Part shown: positions 7,433-15,204 of the stretch, one piece after another | Layout: every line of letters starts with the position of its first letter | Numbering within the stretch: the stretch's first letter is position 1 | Origin: an uncultured Dysgonomonas sp. | GTDB taxonomy: Bacteria > Bacteroidota > Bacteroidia > Bacteroidales > Dysgonomonadaceae | NCBI GenBank assembly: GCA_937875275.1 | Contig: CALNCC010000109.1 | Span: 1-18,825 of the forward strand | Direction of reading: 5' to 3' | DNA: 18,825 bases | The notes under the pieces: model-generated | What the model saw: only the letters and a program-made list of their open reading frames with translations | Told to the model about the DNA's origin: nothing | Databases searched by the model: none | Position numbers and translations under genes: made by a program

Positions 7433-8587
7433 TTATATTTTGTCGGACAGATATGCTTTTGGTATTTCTCTGCAATTGTAGTGCGATGCCATGATTTCGC
7501 CATATGCACCCGCCGAGCGTAAAGCGATCAGATCGCCACGTTTGGTTTCGTTCAGCTTATAGTCTTTAACAAATACATCGGACGACTCGCAGATAGGGCC
7601 TACCACATCGTAGGTTGCTTCTTTCTGATCCGACGAAATGTTTTCGACCTTGTGATATGCCTGATACAGTGCCGGACGGATAAGGTCGGTCATACCGGCA
7701 TCTACAATCACAAACTTTTTAGTTTCGCCTTCTTTCACATAAGTAACTTTTGTGATCAGGCTTCCACATTGCCCTACGATAGAGCGTCCTAATTCGAAAT
7801 GAGCTATTTGCCCATCACGCAGTTTCAGGTTTTCTTTAAACACCTTGAAGTAGCCCTGAAAGTCGGGTATCGGAGTCTTGTCCGGCTCTTGATAATCGAT
7901 TCCCAATCCCCCGCCAAGATTGATATGTTCGAGCTTCACCCCTTTTCCTTCGAAATAGGTTTGCAGTTCGTTCACCTTCTCGCACAGTGGAACGAAGGTT
8001 TTCACATCTTCGATCTGAGACCCTATATGCAGATGTATTCCTATCAACTTTATATTTTTCTGTGTTGCCACAACTCCTACTACTGTGTCGAGCTGAGATA
8101 ATCCGAATCCGAATTTATTTTCACTCAGTCCGGTTGTGATATATGCGTGGGTGTGTGCATCTACATTCGGATTGATACGCAAAGCAACCTGTGCAGTCTT
8201 TCCCTTTTTGCTTGCCAACTCGTTTATTGCCTCAAGCTCGGGAAGCGACTCTACGTTGAAGCAGAAGATGTTCAGGTCTAATGCAAGATTTATCTCCGCA
8301 TCAGTCTTCCCTACTCCGGCAAAGACAATCTTCGACGCCGGGAATCCGGCATTTACCGCAGCCTTCACCTCATTTCCACTAACGCAATCTGCACCGAAAC
8401 CCTCTGTTGCAATCAACTCTAATATCTTTTTATTAGCATTCGCCTTCACGGCATAGTGCTGTACAAATCCATATTTCTTAGTCTCTTCTTTTACTATTTT
8501 CAGCGTCTTTTTCAGAACATCCGTATCGTAATAATAGAAGGGCGTATCAATGTTTTTGAGCTTATCAACAGGAAAAGGTCCTTTCAT
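7433..8587 (-). CDS. lysA: Diaminopimelate decarboxylase
   Basis: Last step of lysine synthesis: PLP-dependent decarboxylation of meso-diaminopimelate to lysine in the cytoplasm. The 384 residues match the Bacteroidales form. A TIM-barrel domain carries K48 in HYAVKANAN (Schiff-base lysine), HIGSQ (187-191) and GGGLGIDY (225-232) that binds the cofactor phosphate. E265 sits in ELGRSI, and the C-terminal beta domain contains C333-E334-S335-S336-D337, with the conserved active-site cysteine contributed across the dimer. All key residues are present. It is divergent from the small-membrane-protein run and upstream of the glycosyltransferase on the same strand. No lysine riboswitch is visible in the short leader. 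Confidence 0.96.
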   Translation of the reverse strand: MKGPFPVDKLKNIDTPFYYYDTDVLKKTLKIVKEETKKYGFVQHYAVKANANKKILELIATEGFGADCVSGNEVKAAVNAGFPASKIVFAGVGKTDAEINLALDLNIFCFNVESLPELEAINELASKKGKTAQVALRINPNVDAHTHAYITTGLSENKFGFGLSQLDTVVGVVATQKNIKLIGIHLHIGSQIEDVKTFVPLCEKVNELQTYFEGKGVKLEHINLGGGLGIDYQEPDKTPIPDFQGYFKVFKENLKLRDGQIAHFELGRSIVGQCGSLITKVTYVKEGETKKFVIVDAGMTDLIRPALYQAYHKVENISSDQKEATYDVVGPICESSDVFVKDYKLNETKRGDLIALRSAGAYGEIMASHYNCREIPKAYLSDKI

Positions 8588-8639
8588 ATTGTTTTATTTT
8601 CGTTAAACTTGAAATTTTTAAGTACATATATTGTGGCTA

Positions 8640-8647
8640 CAAAAATA
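8640..8647 (-). promoter_or_regulatory. Possible lysA promoter (-7 element)
   Basis: TATTTTTG on the minus strand matches TAnnTTTG about 52 bases before the lysA start. No convincing -33 element is seen, and the surroundings are so AT-rich that a chance match is possible. Confidence 0.3.
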
Positions 8648-8776
8648 TAAATTTAAATAGAATACGAACACCTATTATCGAATATATTTTGATTGTTTTT
8701 CACCTTCTAAATATCTTTTTTTTTCATGATCAAGCAATCAGCCCCTCCAAATTATGTGAACAAAATAAAAATTAAC

Positions 8777-8800
8777 ATGTTTATTATATGTAGTAAACAT
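8777..8800. repeat. Inverted repeat upstream of the GlsB-like gene
   Basis: ATGTTTA (8777-8783) and TAAACAT (8794-8800) form perfect 7-base arms around a 10-base spacer, 32 bases before the ATG at 8833. The size and position fit an operator for a dimeric regulator or a leader hairpin. No TAnnTTTG match occurs on the plus strand of this spacer; the nearest is TATCTTTT at about 8712. Confidence 0.35.
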
Positions 8801-8832
8801 TATATCCACAATTCAATAAAACAAAAATTGTT

Positions 8833-9075
8833 ATGAGTTTCTTATGGTATCTGATTATCGGCATAGCAGCCGGCTTTATTGCCGCAAAGATAATGAAAGG
8901 CAAAGGATTGGGGTTGATTTTGAACCTCATAGTCGGCGTTGTAGGCAGCGTGATCGGCGGATGGATGTTCTCGCTTTTCAACTTCAGTTGGGGTGGATTG
9001 GCGGGCAACCTCGCGGTGGCTACGGTAGGTGCAATCATCCTGCTTTGGCTGATTTCATTATTCAAAAAGGGCTAA
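8833..9075 (+). CDS. GlsB/YeaQ/YmgE family small stress membrane protein
   Basis: An 80-residue, highly hydrophobic inner-membrane protein with three helices (about 3-18, 28-47 and 54-76). The first ends in GFIAAKIMKGKG and the second begins LNLIVGVVGSVIGGW, the two conserved blocks of the transglycosylase-associated/GlsB/YeaQ family. Relatives are induced by acid, osmotic or general envelope stress; the molecular activity is unknown. It heads a plus-strand run of small envelope proteins and is divergent from lysA. A 93-residue ORF lies antisense over it but has no family signature. Confidence 0.9.
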   Translation: MSFLWYLIIGIAAGFIAAKIMKGKGLGLILNLIVGVVGSVIGGWMFSLFNFSWGGLAGNLAVATVGAIILLWLISLFKKG

Positions 9076-9120
9076 ACGAAACTTACAGAATATAAAGATT
9101 TCAACTCAAAAAAAACTTTT

Positions 9121-9180
9121 ATGAAAAGAATTAGTATACTTTTAATAGCCGCGTTATTGTAGATTGGAATCGCGCAGTGA
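9121..9180 (+). pseudogene. Possible remnant of a small secreted protein
   Basis: An ATG at 9121 opens a 13-codon frame MKRISILLIAALL that ends in TAG (9160-9162). In the same frame IGIAQ follows before TGA (9178-9180). Read through the TAG, this is a textbook signal peptide: basic start, hydrophobic core, and an AQ end typical of Bacteroidetes cleavage sites. Nothing follows, so it may be the leftover start of a deleted secreted protein, or chance. Low confidence. Confidence 0.25.
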
Positions 9181-9243
9181 TTATGTATCTCGAATCGGTT
9201 GAATAAATAAAACAATAAGACAAAAACTAAAAAACAGATTACT

Positions 9244-9462
9244 ATGGGAAAATTTTTATTAGGAATCCTCACCGGACTGGGAGTAGGATATGTAGTATAC
9301 CGACTGGAGAAAGACGGTAAACTGGAAGGGTTGATAGATGACCTCAGTGAATGCGGAAACAAAGCAAAGTTGAGCCTGAAAAACTTTGCCGACGTTGCTA
9401 AAAACGAAGTGGAATATGTGAAAGATCAGGCTGAAAGCAAGATATCGAAATTAAAAAAGTAA
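9244..9462 (+). CDS. YtxH-like small membrane-anchored protein
   Basis: A 72-residue protein with one N-terminal helix (about 3-20, FLLGILTGLGVGYVVYRL) followed by a charged, probably helical tail rich in K, E and D. This matches the layout of YtxH-domain proteins, which are linked to general stress in other bacteria; the role is unknown. Its stop is six bases before the start of the META lipoprotein, so the two are almost certainly co-transcribed. Confidence 0.75.
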   Translation: MGKFLLGILTGLGVGYVVYRLEKDGKLEGLIDDLSECGNKAKLSLKNFADVAKNEVEYVKDQAESKISKLKK

Positions 9463-9468
9463 AGAATT

Positions 9469-10242
9469 ATGAAATATATTAAGCTATTATCTGTCGCATT
9501 GCTGACAGGGGTATTCGTGATGGGATGCAGCAGCACAAAAAACACAAGCAAGGTATCGATTGCCTCGCTGACCGACAAATGGGTATTGACAACGATCAAC
9601 GGCACGGACGTATCGGAAGCTTTTCCGGACAAGACCCCAACTCTCCAATTCGATTTTGAGAACAACAAGGTATCCGGGAACAGCGGTTGTAACGTCTACA
9701 CCGGCGGATTTACTTACGACCTGAGCAAAGGAGAATTTCAGGCATCGCAAATTGCCGGCACAATGATGGCGTGCCCCAATGCCAATCAGGAATCGGTATA
9801 TACCAAGCTGTTGTCTCAACCATCTAAACTGGCTCTTGTAAAAGAAAAACTAATATTCGTGCAAGGCGGCAAACAAGTACTCGTTTTCGAGAAAGCAAAA
9901 GCTATCGGAGAGGAAGAACTTGCCGGAGTATGGAAGCTACAATCTCTGCAAGGAGCATCGACAAGTGTAAATTTCAAGAACTCGACACCGACAATAGAAT
10001 TTGACTTTGCCGAAAACAAGATTAGAGGCAATGCCGGATGTAACAATTACAACGCAGCATTTACCCTCACCGGCAATGTATTAACACTAAGCCCTGCCGC
10101 TACTACACGTAAGGCTTGCGCCGATCTTGAAGGCGAAACAAAATTGATAAAAGCATTGGCGGGCACCGTCAACGTCGAAATAGAAAATGGACTCTTGACA
10201 TTCAAAAGAGACAATCTTACTCTTATGCGCTTTCAGAAATAA
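9469..10242 (+). CDS. Lipoprotein with two META domains (HslJ-like)
   Basis: Envelope lipoprotein of 257 residues. A signal peptide ends at C20 (FVMGC), and the serine-rich SSTKN linker after it is typical of exported lipoproteins. Two META domains follow, at about 35-141 and 150-256, each starting with a W-x-L block (KWVL and VWKL) and containing the GNxGCN motif (G70-N75 and G187-N192) and a conserved later cysteine (C102 and C217). In E. coli the single-domain relative HslJ is linked to heat shock and novobiocin resistance; the mechanism is not known. The two domains look like an internal duplication. A terminator follows directly. Gene context suggests an envelope-stress role. Confidence 0.88.
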   Translation: MKYIKLLSVALLTGVFVMGCSSTKNTSKVSIASLTDKWVLTTINGTDVSEAFPDKTPTLQFDFENNKVSGNSGCNVYTGGFTYDLSKGEFQASQIAGTMMACPNANQESVYTKLLSQPSKLALVKEKLIFVQGGKQVLVFEKAKAIGEEELAGVWKLQSLQGASTSVNFKNSTPTIEFDFAENKIRGNAGCNNYNAAFTLTGNVLTLSPAATTRKACADLEGETKLIKALAGTVNVEIENGLLTFKRDNLTLMRFQK

Positions 10243-10260
10243 GCGATAACGAAGATATAC

Positions 10261-10306
10261 AGAGACGGGATAAAAAAATAAATTCCGTCTCTCTTCTTCT
10301 TTTTTC
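10261..10306 (+). terminator. Intrinsic terminator after the META lipoprotein gene
   Basis: AGAGACGGGA (10261-10270) pairs with TTCCGTCTCT (10283-10292), 10 bp including one G-U pair, around a 12-base A-rich loop. A T-rich tail (CTTCTTCTTTTTT) follows. It lies 18 bases past the stop codon at 10240-10242. Confidence 0.8.
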
Positions 10307-10355
10307 CGATTATTGTTCTTAATTTTACAGAAACAGAAAAAAAGAACGACAAAAT

Positions 10356-10475
10356 ATGACAAAGAAAGCTTTAGCATTGGCATTGGTGGCAGCCGCAAGT
10401 GGCATTGCCGTGTATGCATACATTCAGGCAAAGAAAGATGCTAAGAGGAAAAATATGCCGATGAATTTCATTTGA
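10356..10475 (+). CDS. Tiny single-helix membrane protein (39 residues)
   Basis: Reads MTKKALALALVAAASGIAVYAY, then a basic tail with QAKKDAKRK, ending in MPMNFI and TGA. A basic start, an alanine-rich hydrophobic helix (about 5-22) and a lysine/arginine-rich tail suggest a small inner-membrane protein. It follows a terminator but has an A-rich sequence before the ATG, as is common for Bacteroidetes starts. The next gene encodes a protein of the same layout, which supports this being real. No family recognised. Confidence 0.5.
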   Translation: MTKKALALALVAAASGIAVYAYIQAKKDAKRKNMPMNFI

Positions 10476-10533
10476 TTTACCATTCGGCGTATCATCAAGC
10501 AGACCCTTAACAATTACACCCAAGATAGAAGGT

Positions 10534-10716
10534 ATGAAGAAGAAAGACATTGTTATTATTGCTGCCGCAGCAGCTTTGGCGGGTAGCCTGATAACGACTT
10601 ATCTACACGAAAAAGGCAGGAGACGTAAGCAGCTGATTAGCAAATACAAAAAAGATATTGATCTGCTGAAAGAATATGTGAAGCGACCACTTAGTCAAGT
10701 TCACTTACATCACTGA
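10534..10716 (+). CDS. Small single-helix membrane protein (60 residues)
   Basis: MKKKDIVIIAAAAALAGSL opens with three lysines and an alanine-rich helix (about 6-24), then a strongly basic stretch (EKGRRRKQLISKYKKD) and a probable amphipathic helix, ending HLHH. The layout matches the 39-residue protein upstream, so they may be paralogues. Its last 26 bases overlap, on the opposite strand, the end of the two-helix membrane protein gene. Function unknown. Confidence 0.55.
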   Translation: MKKKDIVIIAAAAALAGSLITTYLHEKGRRRKQLISKYKKDIDLLKEYVKRPLSQVHLHH

Positions 10717-12154
10717 TCCCCTCCCTATTGAAGAGCAATCGGTATTTTCGATAATATCGATTTTGTTCCAATTCGCAATAAATCATAAAATATAGCGTAT
10801 ACATTCTTTTGCCCTGTACCTGAGTATAACCATTCTCTTCGTCGGGCATATACAATGGGATAGACGGATCGTCCATCTTCTGTATGAAATGATTGAGATT
10901 GATGCGCGTGATATCGTTGACACCATCGAGTCGGTATTCCTTATATTTCTCCAGATCTTCTCGCGACAGATTCACCAGCTTGCGATAGCAGATTATAGAT
11001 TCGTCATAGATTTCGTTCTCGGCTTCCATCAGCGAGTTGCGTGCGCGCAATGCTAACACTTCGTCGGGAACTCGGTTTCCGAGCACAAAGTCCATACCTT
11101 CCTTGATCCAACCGATACGTTTTTTCCTCAAACTCAGATTCCATTTATTATCGAAATATTTGCGTGATAGCTGAGATGTAAAAAAATAGCGTGCAAGCTC
11201 CTTTATCCTGTCTTTGAGCATATAGCTGATTACAAGCACAACAAAAAGGTCGCCCGTAAGACTCCCATACCGCTTTGTGGCAAAGAAGGATATGAGCGTA
11301 GCAAATATCATTGCCAGCCCGGCAGCTATGCTATACAAGAATTGTCGCATGAGCACGCCGTCTTCTTTCCTTTCGGTTTGGAGAAAGAGGTCGCTTTCCA
11401 CAAACTTCTTCAACATTCCCCTCCGCGATATTACACTGCTGTTGCGTTTGTCTTCACCATCCTCTACGACGCCAAAGCCCTTATCTTTCTTGTATATATT
11501 CTCGTCGGACACCAACGCATATATTGTTGCCCTCATCTCCTCGGTCATCGCTTTGCGTGTCAATCTTCGCAACAATGCGAAACAGTGCTGCTCGATGATG
11601 TTTCCGAGAAATTCGTCTCCAAAGGCAAAGTAATTCATTTGCTCTGCCGATGCCTCGTGCTTCAGCAAGCGATGCTCGATAGTTCGGTATCTGGCTGAGA
11701 TAGCTCTCATCTTCTCCACAAAACGATCGACCCTCGAAGCGAGGTCTTTACTCTTCTGCGACGATAGTATGAGCGCCGTCTCTTCGCGCATCGCACTCTT
11801 ACAGACACACATCAGCATCTTTATCTGATAGAGGTAACTCTCGGTGCGCTCGTCGCCAGTTTCTCCATTGATTATTTTATCAACAGCGTGATCTAAGCGA
11901 GTGAAAGGACCTCGTCCCTCTTTCAGTATCTCGTCGAGTGTATAGCGTGGAGTAATGAGGCGAATATTGGCGCGCACATCATTGTAGAATCTTTCCTTAG
12001 GATATGTCGTGCGATTTATGTCGAGGCTGTTGGGGATAAAAAACCATGTATTGATACGAAATTCGTTTATATCCTTCAATTTATTGTCGGTTATGAATCC
12101 GATTTTAAATTCGAACGAAAACTTATCATGTATCCTTACTTCTGTGTTTATCAT
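10691..12154 (-). CDS. Unrecognised conserved-style two-helix membrane protein
   Basis: A 487-residue protein I cannot place in a family. The N-terminal part (about 1-265) is soluble, mostly helical and charged. Two hydrophobic helices lie at about 272-293 and 301-314 separated by a short KRYGS turn, so both large domains probably face the cytoplasm. The C-terminal half (about 320-487) is again charged and tyrosine-rich near its end. There is no signal peptide and no visible nucleotide-binding or catalytic motif. The start codon lies one base after the stop of the CYTH gene (TGA-T-ATG), so the two are translationally coupled and probably act together. A link to phosphate or triphosphate metabolism is inference from that neighbour only. 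Confidence 0.75.
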   Translation of the reverse strand: MINTEVRIHDKFSFEFKIGFITDNKLKDINEFRINTWFFIPNSLDINRTTYPKERFYNDVRANIRLITPRYTLDEILKEGRGPFTRLDHAVDKIINGETGDERTESYLYQIKMLMCVCKSAMREETALILSSQKSKDLASRVDRFVEKMRAISARYRTIEHRLLKHEASAEQMNYFAFGDEFLGNIIEQHCFALLRRLTRKAMTEEMRATIYALVSDENIYKKDKGFGVVEDGEDKRNSSVISRRGMLKKFVESDLFLQTERKEDGVLMRQFLYSIAAGLAMIFATLISFFATKRYGSLTGDLFVVLVISYMLKDRIKELARYFFTSQLSRKYFDNKWNLSLRKKRIGWIKEGMDFVLGNRVPDEVLALRARNSLMEAENEIYDESIICYRKLVNLSREDLEKYKEYRLDGVNDITRINLNHFIQKMDDPSIPLYMPDEENGYTQVQGKRMYTLYFMIYCELEQNRYYRKYRLLFNREGISDVSELD

Positions 12155-12155
12155 A

Positions 12156-12632
12156 TCATTCCTTCCAATTTCGATAAGGGTTCTTCGTCAACGACGCATT
12201 ATAATATTTGTTGTCGCCCGTTACCTCATCACCCAACCATGCGGGGCAATCGAACAGTTCGGCTTCGTCTTGCAGCTCAATTTCTGCCATCACAAGCCCG
12301 GCATTGTCGCCGTCGAAGTCGTCAACTTCAAACACCTTGCCTCCTACCCTCACACAATAGCGGGTTTTGACTATCGCTCCCGGTTCGCAAAGCTGCAACA
12401 ACTGCTCGGCATCTGCCTGCGCGATAGGCTTCTCCCATTCATAGCGACTCATGCCCGACGCACTGCCTATCCCCTTGATGGTAAGATATGCTGCATCGCC
12501 TTTTATCCGTACCCTGACACTGCGAGCAGGAACAGACGACAGATATCCCTGCACGATGCGTTCCGAAGCGTATGCCTCATCTTTGTAGGAACTATCCTTT
12601 ACCAAGAATTTACGTTCTATCTCTGTCGGCAT
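12156..12632 (-). CDS. CYTH-domain protein, probable triphosphatase
   Basis: Small CYTH (adenylate-cyclase/thiamine-triphosphatase) fold protein of 158 residues. The signature ExExK is visible as E-I-E-R-K right at the N-terminus, followed by RVRIKGDAAYLTIKG, the basic tunnel strands, and later EVDDF, MAEIEL and a C-terminal YYNASLTKNPY. Bacterial single-domain CYTH proteins of this size hydrolyse inorganic triphosphate in a metal-dependent way; that activity is inferred here. A GTG at 12641 would add three residues, but ATG at 12632 places the signature in the usual position (MPTEIERKF). It is the middle gene of the DUF4831-CYTH-membrane protein operon. Confidence 0.88.
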   Translation of the reverse strand: MPTEIERKFLVKDSSYKDEAYASERIVQGYLSSVPARSVRVRIKGDAAYLTIKGIGSASGMSRYEWEKPIAQADAEQLLQLCEPGAIVKTRYCVRVGGKVFEVDDFDGDNAGLVMAEIELQDEAELFDCPAWLGDEVTGDNKYYNASLTKNPYRNWKE

Positions 12633-12667
12633 GCCGTACACGTTTAGGTTACTACTGCGGAAATTGA

Positions 12668-13750
12668 TTATTGAATGATCTGTTTCACAGCTCCCATTTC
12701 GGGATAGAAGATCACCTTGATCGGCAATTTTTTGTTGTCAAACATTTCGGGAGTCAGCACATCCTGCAATCCATATTGCACGATATCACATTCTCTGTTG
12801 ACGAATGCCTTGTTGTTGTACGTTACGTTCAGCACCGCTTTGGCGGGTATATTGTAAATGATTCCTTGCGAGAATTTTTTCGCCATCTCTTTCTCTTCCT
12901 TCGGTGTCAGAAACACCTCTTGCTTAGGCTCTTTGTTGGTCAATGACAAATAGATCGGCGCACCGGCAAGATTATCGGCATCGACAATACCAAGCTGAGA
13001 TGAGAGACGGAATACAACTTTTCGATCTATATTTCTTTCATCGGGAACAACGACAAACTCTTTCGAGCCCGATTCGGTATACACGCTACCCGAGAACAAT
13101 TCAGTAAGGGCTTTTTCCTGCTCGTCTATCTGAGCCATCACTATTTTGTAAGCTTCGCCATCGGGAGGCATCACATCGGCCTCGCCCGACAATATATTGG
13201 TACGGGTTTCACGCAGTGCATATATTTTATTCGCTATCAGCTCTACTTGTTTCACAGTAGATCCGGCACTCAATATTTCTTTGGTGAAAAATGCAGTCGC
13301 ATCTACAGCTTTAGGCTTTGCCACCGCTTTGGGCTGTTCACTACCCGCGCTGCTCGCGTCGAACGCATAGTCTGAGTTTATTGCGCATATCAGTCCGTCT
13401 TTCGTCAAAGTTACGAACGGAGCTGTTGTATTAGACTTAAATTCGACAAGGTATGATTTATCCTTATCCACAATGCCGACCGTCGTTGCCTCGATGCCGT
13501 CGATAGCATAAGTAATCTCGTTGGCTGTTATCGGATTAGCTATGCTGAGAAAACGTTCGGCATACTGATAGAAACTACCCGCCTGCTTTACCGTCTTCGT
13601 ATATGTAACTTTTATTTTAATTTCTGTCTTAGGCAGGCAATACGCCACACCGTAATTGTTCCCCTTCACGGCACTCATCTTCACCGTGTTTTGCGCCATC
13701 ACAGGCAACGACAAAAGGAAAGAAAAGAACGTAACGATATAAAATTTCAT
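12668..13750 (-). CDS. DUF4831 family secreted protein
   Basis: Exported protein of 360 residues with a clear signal peptide (about 1-20, ending MAQ-N). The DUF4831 pattern appears from about 30: GVAYCLPKTEIKIKVTYTK, then a YAERFL-(I) block and a GIEA strand. The rest is mixed beta and alpha with an alanine/lysine linker (about 130-148). It probably sits in the periplasm or on the cell surface; no function is known for the family. It is the first gene of a three-gene unit, 35 bases upstream of the CYTH ATG. Confidence 0.85.
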   Translation of the reverse strand: MKFYIVTFFSFLLSLPVMAQNTVKMSAVKGNNYGVAYCLPKTEIKIKVTYTKTVKQAGSFYQYAERFLSIANPITANEITYAIDGIEATTVGIVDKDKSYLVEFKSNTTAPFVTLTKDGLICAINSDYAFDASSAGSEQPKAVAKPKAVDATAFFTKEILSAGSTVKQVELIANKIYALRETRTNILSGEADVMPPDGEAYKIVMAQIDEQEKALTELFSGSVYTESGSKEFVVVPDERNIDRKVVFRLSSQLGIVDADNLAGAPIYLSLTNKEPKQEVFLTPKEEKEMAKKFSQGIIYNIPAKAVLNVTYNNKAFVNRECDIVQYGLQDVLTPEMFDNKKLPIKVIFYPEMGAVKQIIQ

Positions 13751-13782
13751 AACTCTTTTTGATAATTAATGTAACTGACATA

Positions 13783-13790
13783 CAAAGCTA
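13783..13790 (-). promoter_or_regulatory. Probable promoter of the DUF4831-CYTH operon
   Basis: TAGCTTTG on the minus strand matches TAnnTTTG, 32 bases before the DUF4831 start. No clear -33 TTTG is seen. The rest of 13751-13923 is AT-rich spacer with nothing else recognised, and no terminator for the methyltransferase gene was found in it. Confidence 0.4.
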
Positions 13791-13923
13791 AAGTTTTTTT
13801 TTAATTAATGATTTATAAAAAAGATTTTAGCTCTATTTTCAGAATACAGGATGTATCACGGTTTCCGGCAAATCGTAATAGATATTTAATACCGGATATT
13901 CCAACTTTTAGTGTACAAAAAAG

Positions 13924-15084
13924 TTAGGATATCAAATCTTTTCTTTTTCCCGAGAAAATATCGTACCCTCTAAATTCGCAATCTAACGATCCGTTCTTAA
14001 ATGCTATCTTCTTCGATGGTTTCAGTCCCACTTTGTTGAAGTGTTCTTTCTGATAGCCTAACACCCAAGCCTTGTATCCGGCAAAGACATGCTTGAACCG
14101 CTCCCCTATCGACTCATACAGTTCGTCGATATTCTCAGGTTTCAACCGTTCGCCGTAAGGCGGGTTGGTGATAAGGATTCCGTTCTCGGCAGGAGCCTCG
14201 GTATAGTCTTCTATTCCTTTCACGTCGAGCTCGATATAGTCGTTCAGACTTGCGCTTTTGACATTCATTGCAGCTATTTCGATAGCCTCTTTCGAAATAT
14301 CCGACCCGTATATTTTGTATTTAAATTCGCGTTCGCAGCTTTCGTCATTATACAGCGCGTCGAATAAGTCCTTGTTAAAGTTCTTCCATTTTTCGAATGC
14401 AAATTGCTTGCGGAAGACTCCCGGCGGCACATTCAACGCTATCAGCGCAGCCTCGATAAGGAGAGTTCCTGAGCCACACATAGGGTCTACGAAAGCCGAT
14501 TCGCCACGCCATCCGGTTTTCAATATCATACCCGCCGCTAACACCTCGTTCAGAGGGGCATCGGTTTGCTTTACACGATATCCTCTTTTGTGCAACGATT
14601 CGCCCGAACTGTCGAACGATAATGTACAGGTATTCTGAGCAATATGTATATTAATCAGCAAATCGGGGTTTGCGATATCTACCGACGGACGTTTGCCCGA
14701 TCGCTGCATAAAATAGTCGGCAATGGCATCCTTCACTCGGTAAGCGACAAACTTAGAGTGTGTGAAGTAATCGGAAAACACAACAGCATCGATGGCAAAG
14801 GTACTATCTTCGGACAGATGCTCGTTCCAGTTCATTTTCCTTATCTTGTTGTATATATCGTCGGTGGTCTTTGCCTGAAAGCTGAATACCGGCCGCAAAA
14901 TGCGCAATGCCGTACGGCAATGCAGGTTAGCCTTATACATCAACGCCAGATTTCCCTCGAAGGAAACCATCCGTTTGCCTATTTGCAAATTGTTTGCGCC
15001 AAGGGCAGTCAATTCTTCAGCCAGCACATCTTCCAGTCCGGCCATTGTCTTAGCCGTCATCTTAAATTCTCTATGCATTATCAA
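13924..15084 (-). CDS. THUMP-domain class I RNA methyltransferase (RlmL-like)
   Basis: S-adenosylmethionine-dependent RNA guanine-N2 methyltransferase, related to the N-terminal half of E. coli RlmL that modifies 23S rRNA. It has 386 residues. A ferredoxin-like/THUMP RNA-binding part covers about 8-160 (LEDVLAEEL near the start). The Rossmann domain has motif I FVDPMCGSGTLLIEAAL (198-214), an acidic SDIS loop at 261-264 and the catalytic NPPYGER (307-313). It ends in FRGYDIFSGKRKD, typical of Bacteroidetes members. Some other bacteria fuse this to a second methyltransferase (RlmK); here it stands alone. An ATG two codons in (15078) is an equally good start. It is divergent from the small barrel gene. 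Confidence 0.9.
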   Translation of the reverse strand: MIMHREFKMTAKTMAGLEDVLAEELTALGANNLQIGKRMVSFEGNLALMYKANLHCRTALRILRPVFSFQAKTTDDIYNKIRKMNWNEHLSEDSTFAIDAVVFSDYFTHSKFVAYRVKDAIADYFMQRSGKRPSVDIANPDLLINIHIAQNTCTLSFDSSGESLHKRGYRVKQTDAPLNEVLAAGMILKTGWRGESAFVDPMCGSGTLLIEAALIALNVPPGVFRKQFAFEKWKNFNKDLFDALYNDESCEREFKYKIYGSDISKEAIEIAAMNVKSASLNDYIELDVKGIEDYTEAPAENGILITNPPYGERLKPENIDELYESIGERFKHVFAGYKAWVLGYQKEHFNKVGLKPSKKIAFKNGSLDCEFRGYDIFSGKRKDLIS

Positions 15085-15125
15085 TCAAGAGGTTGTTTAA
15101 CGAAATATTCATTCTAAATTCATGA

Positions 15126-15133
15126 CAAAGGTA
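15126..15133 (-). promoter_or_regulatory. Probable promoter of the RNA methyltransferase gene
   Basis: TACCTTTG on the minus strand matches TAnnTTTG, 41 bases before the start codon. It is back to back with the plus-strand element at 15157-15164. Confidence 0.4.
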
Positions 15134-15156
15134 TGACAATATATTAACTTTTGTTA

Positions 15157-15164
15157 TATCTTTG
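15157..15164 (+). promoter_or_regulatory. Probable promoter of the small barrel gene
   Basis: TATCTTTG matches TAnnTTTG, 40 bases before the ATG at 15205, giving a leader of about 34 bases. No TTTG at the -33 spacing. Confidence 0.45.
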
Positions 15165-15204
15165 GCTTTACATTATTATCTGAACACTAAAAACTTTTAA
15201 AATC

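Noticed and set aside
8588..8640. Possible lysine riboswitch in the lysA leader
   Set aside because: The leader is only about 50 bases and AT-rich, far too short and unstructured for a lysine aptamer.
9426..9668. 80-codon minus-strand frame over the YtxH/META junction
   Set aside because: Antisense to two better-supported genes and without any recognisable feature.
12009..12647. 212-codon plus-strand frame over the CYTH gene
   Set aside because: Antisense to a CYTH protein with its signature motif; the frame shows no domain and no promoter.
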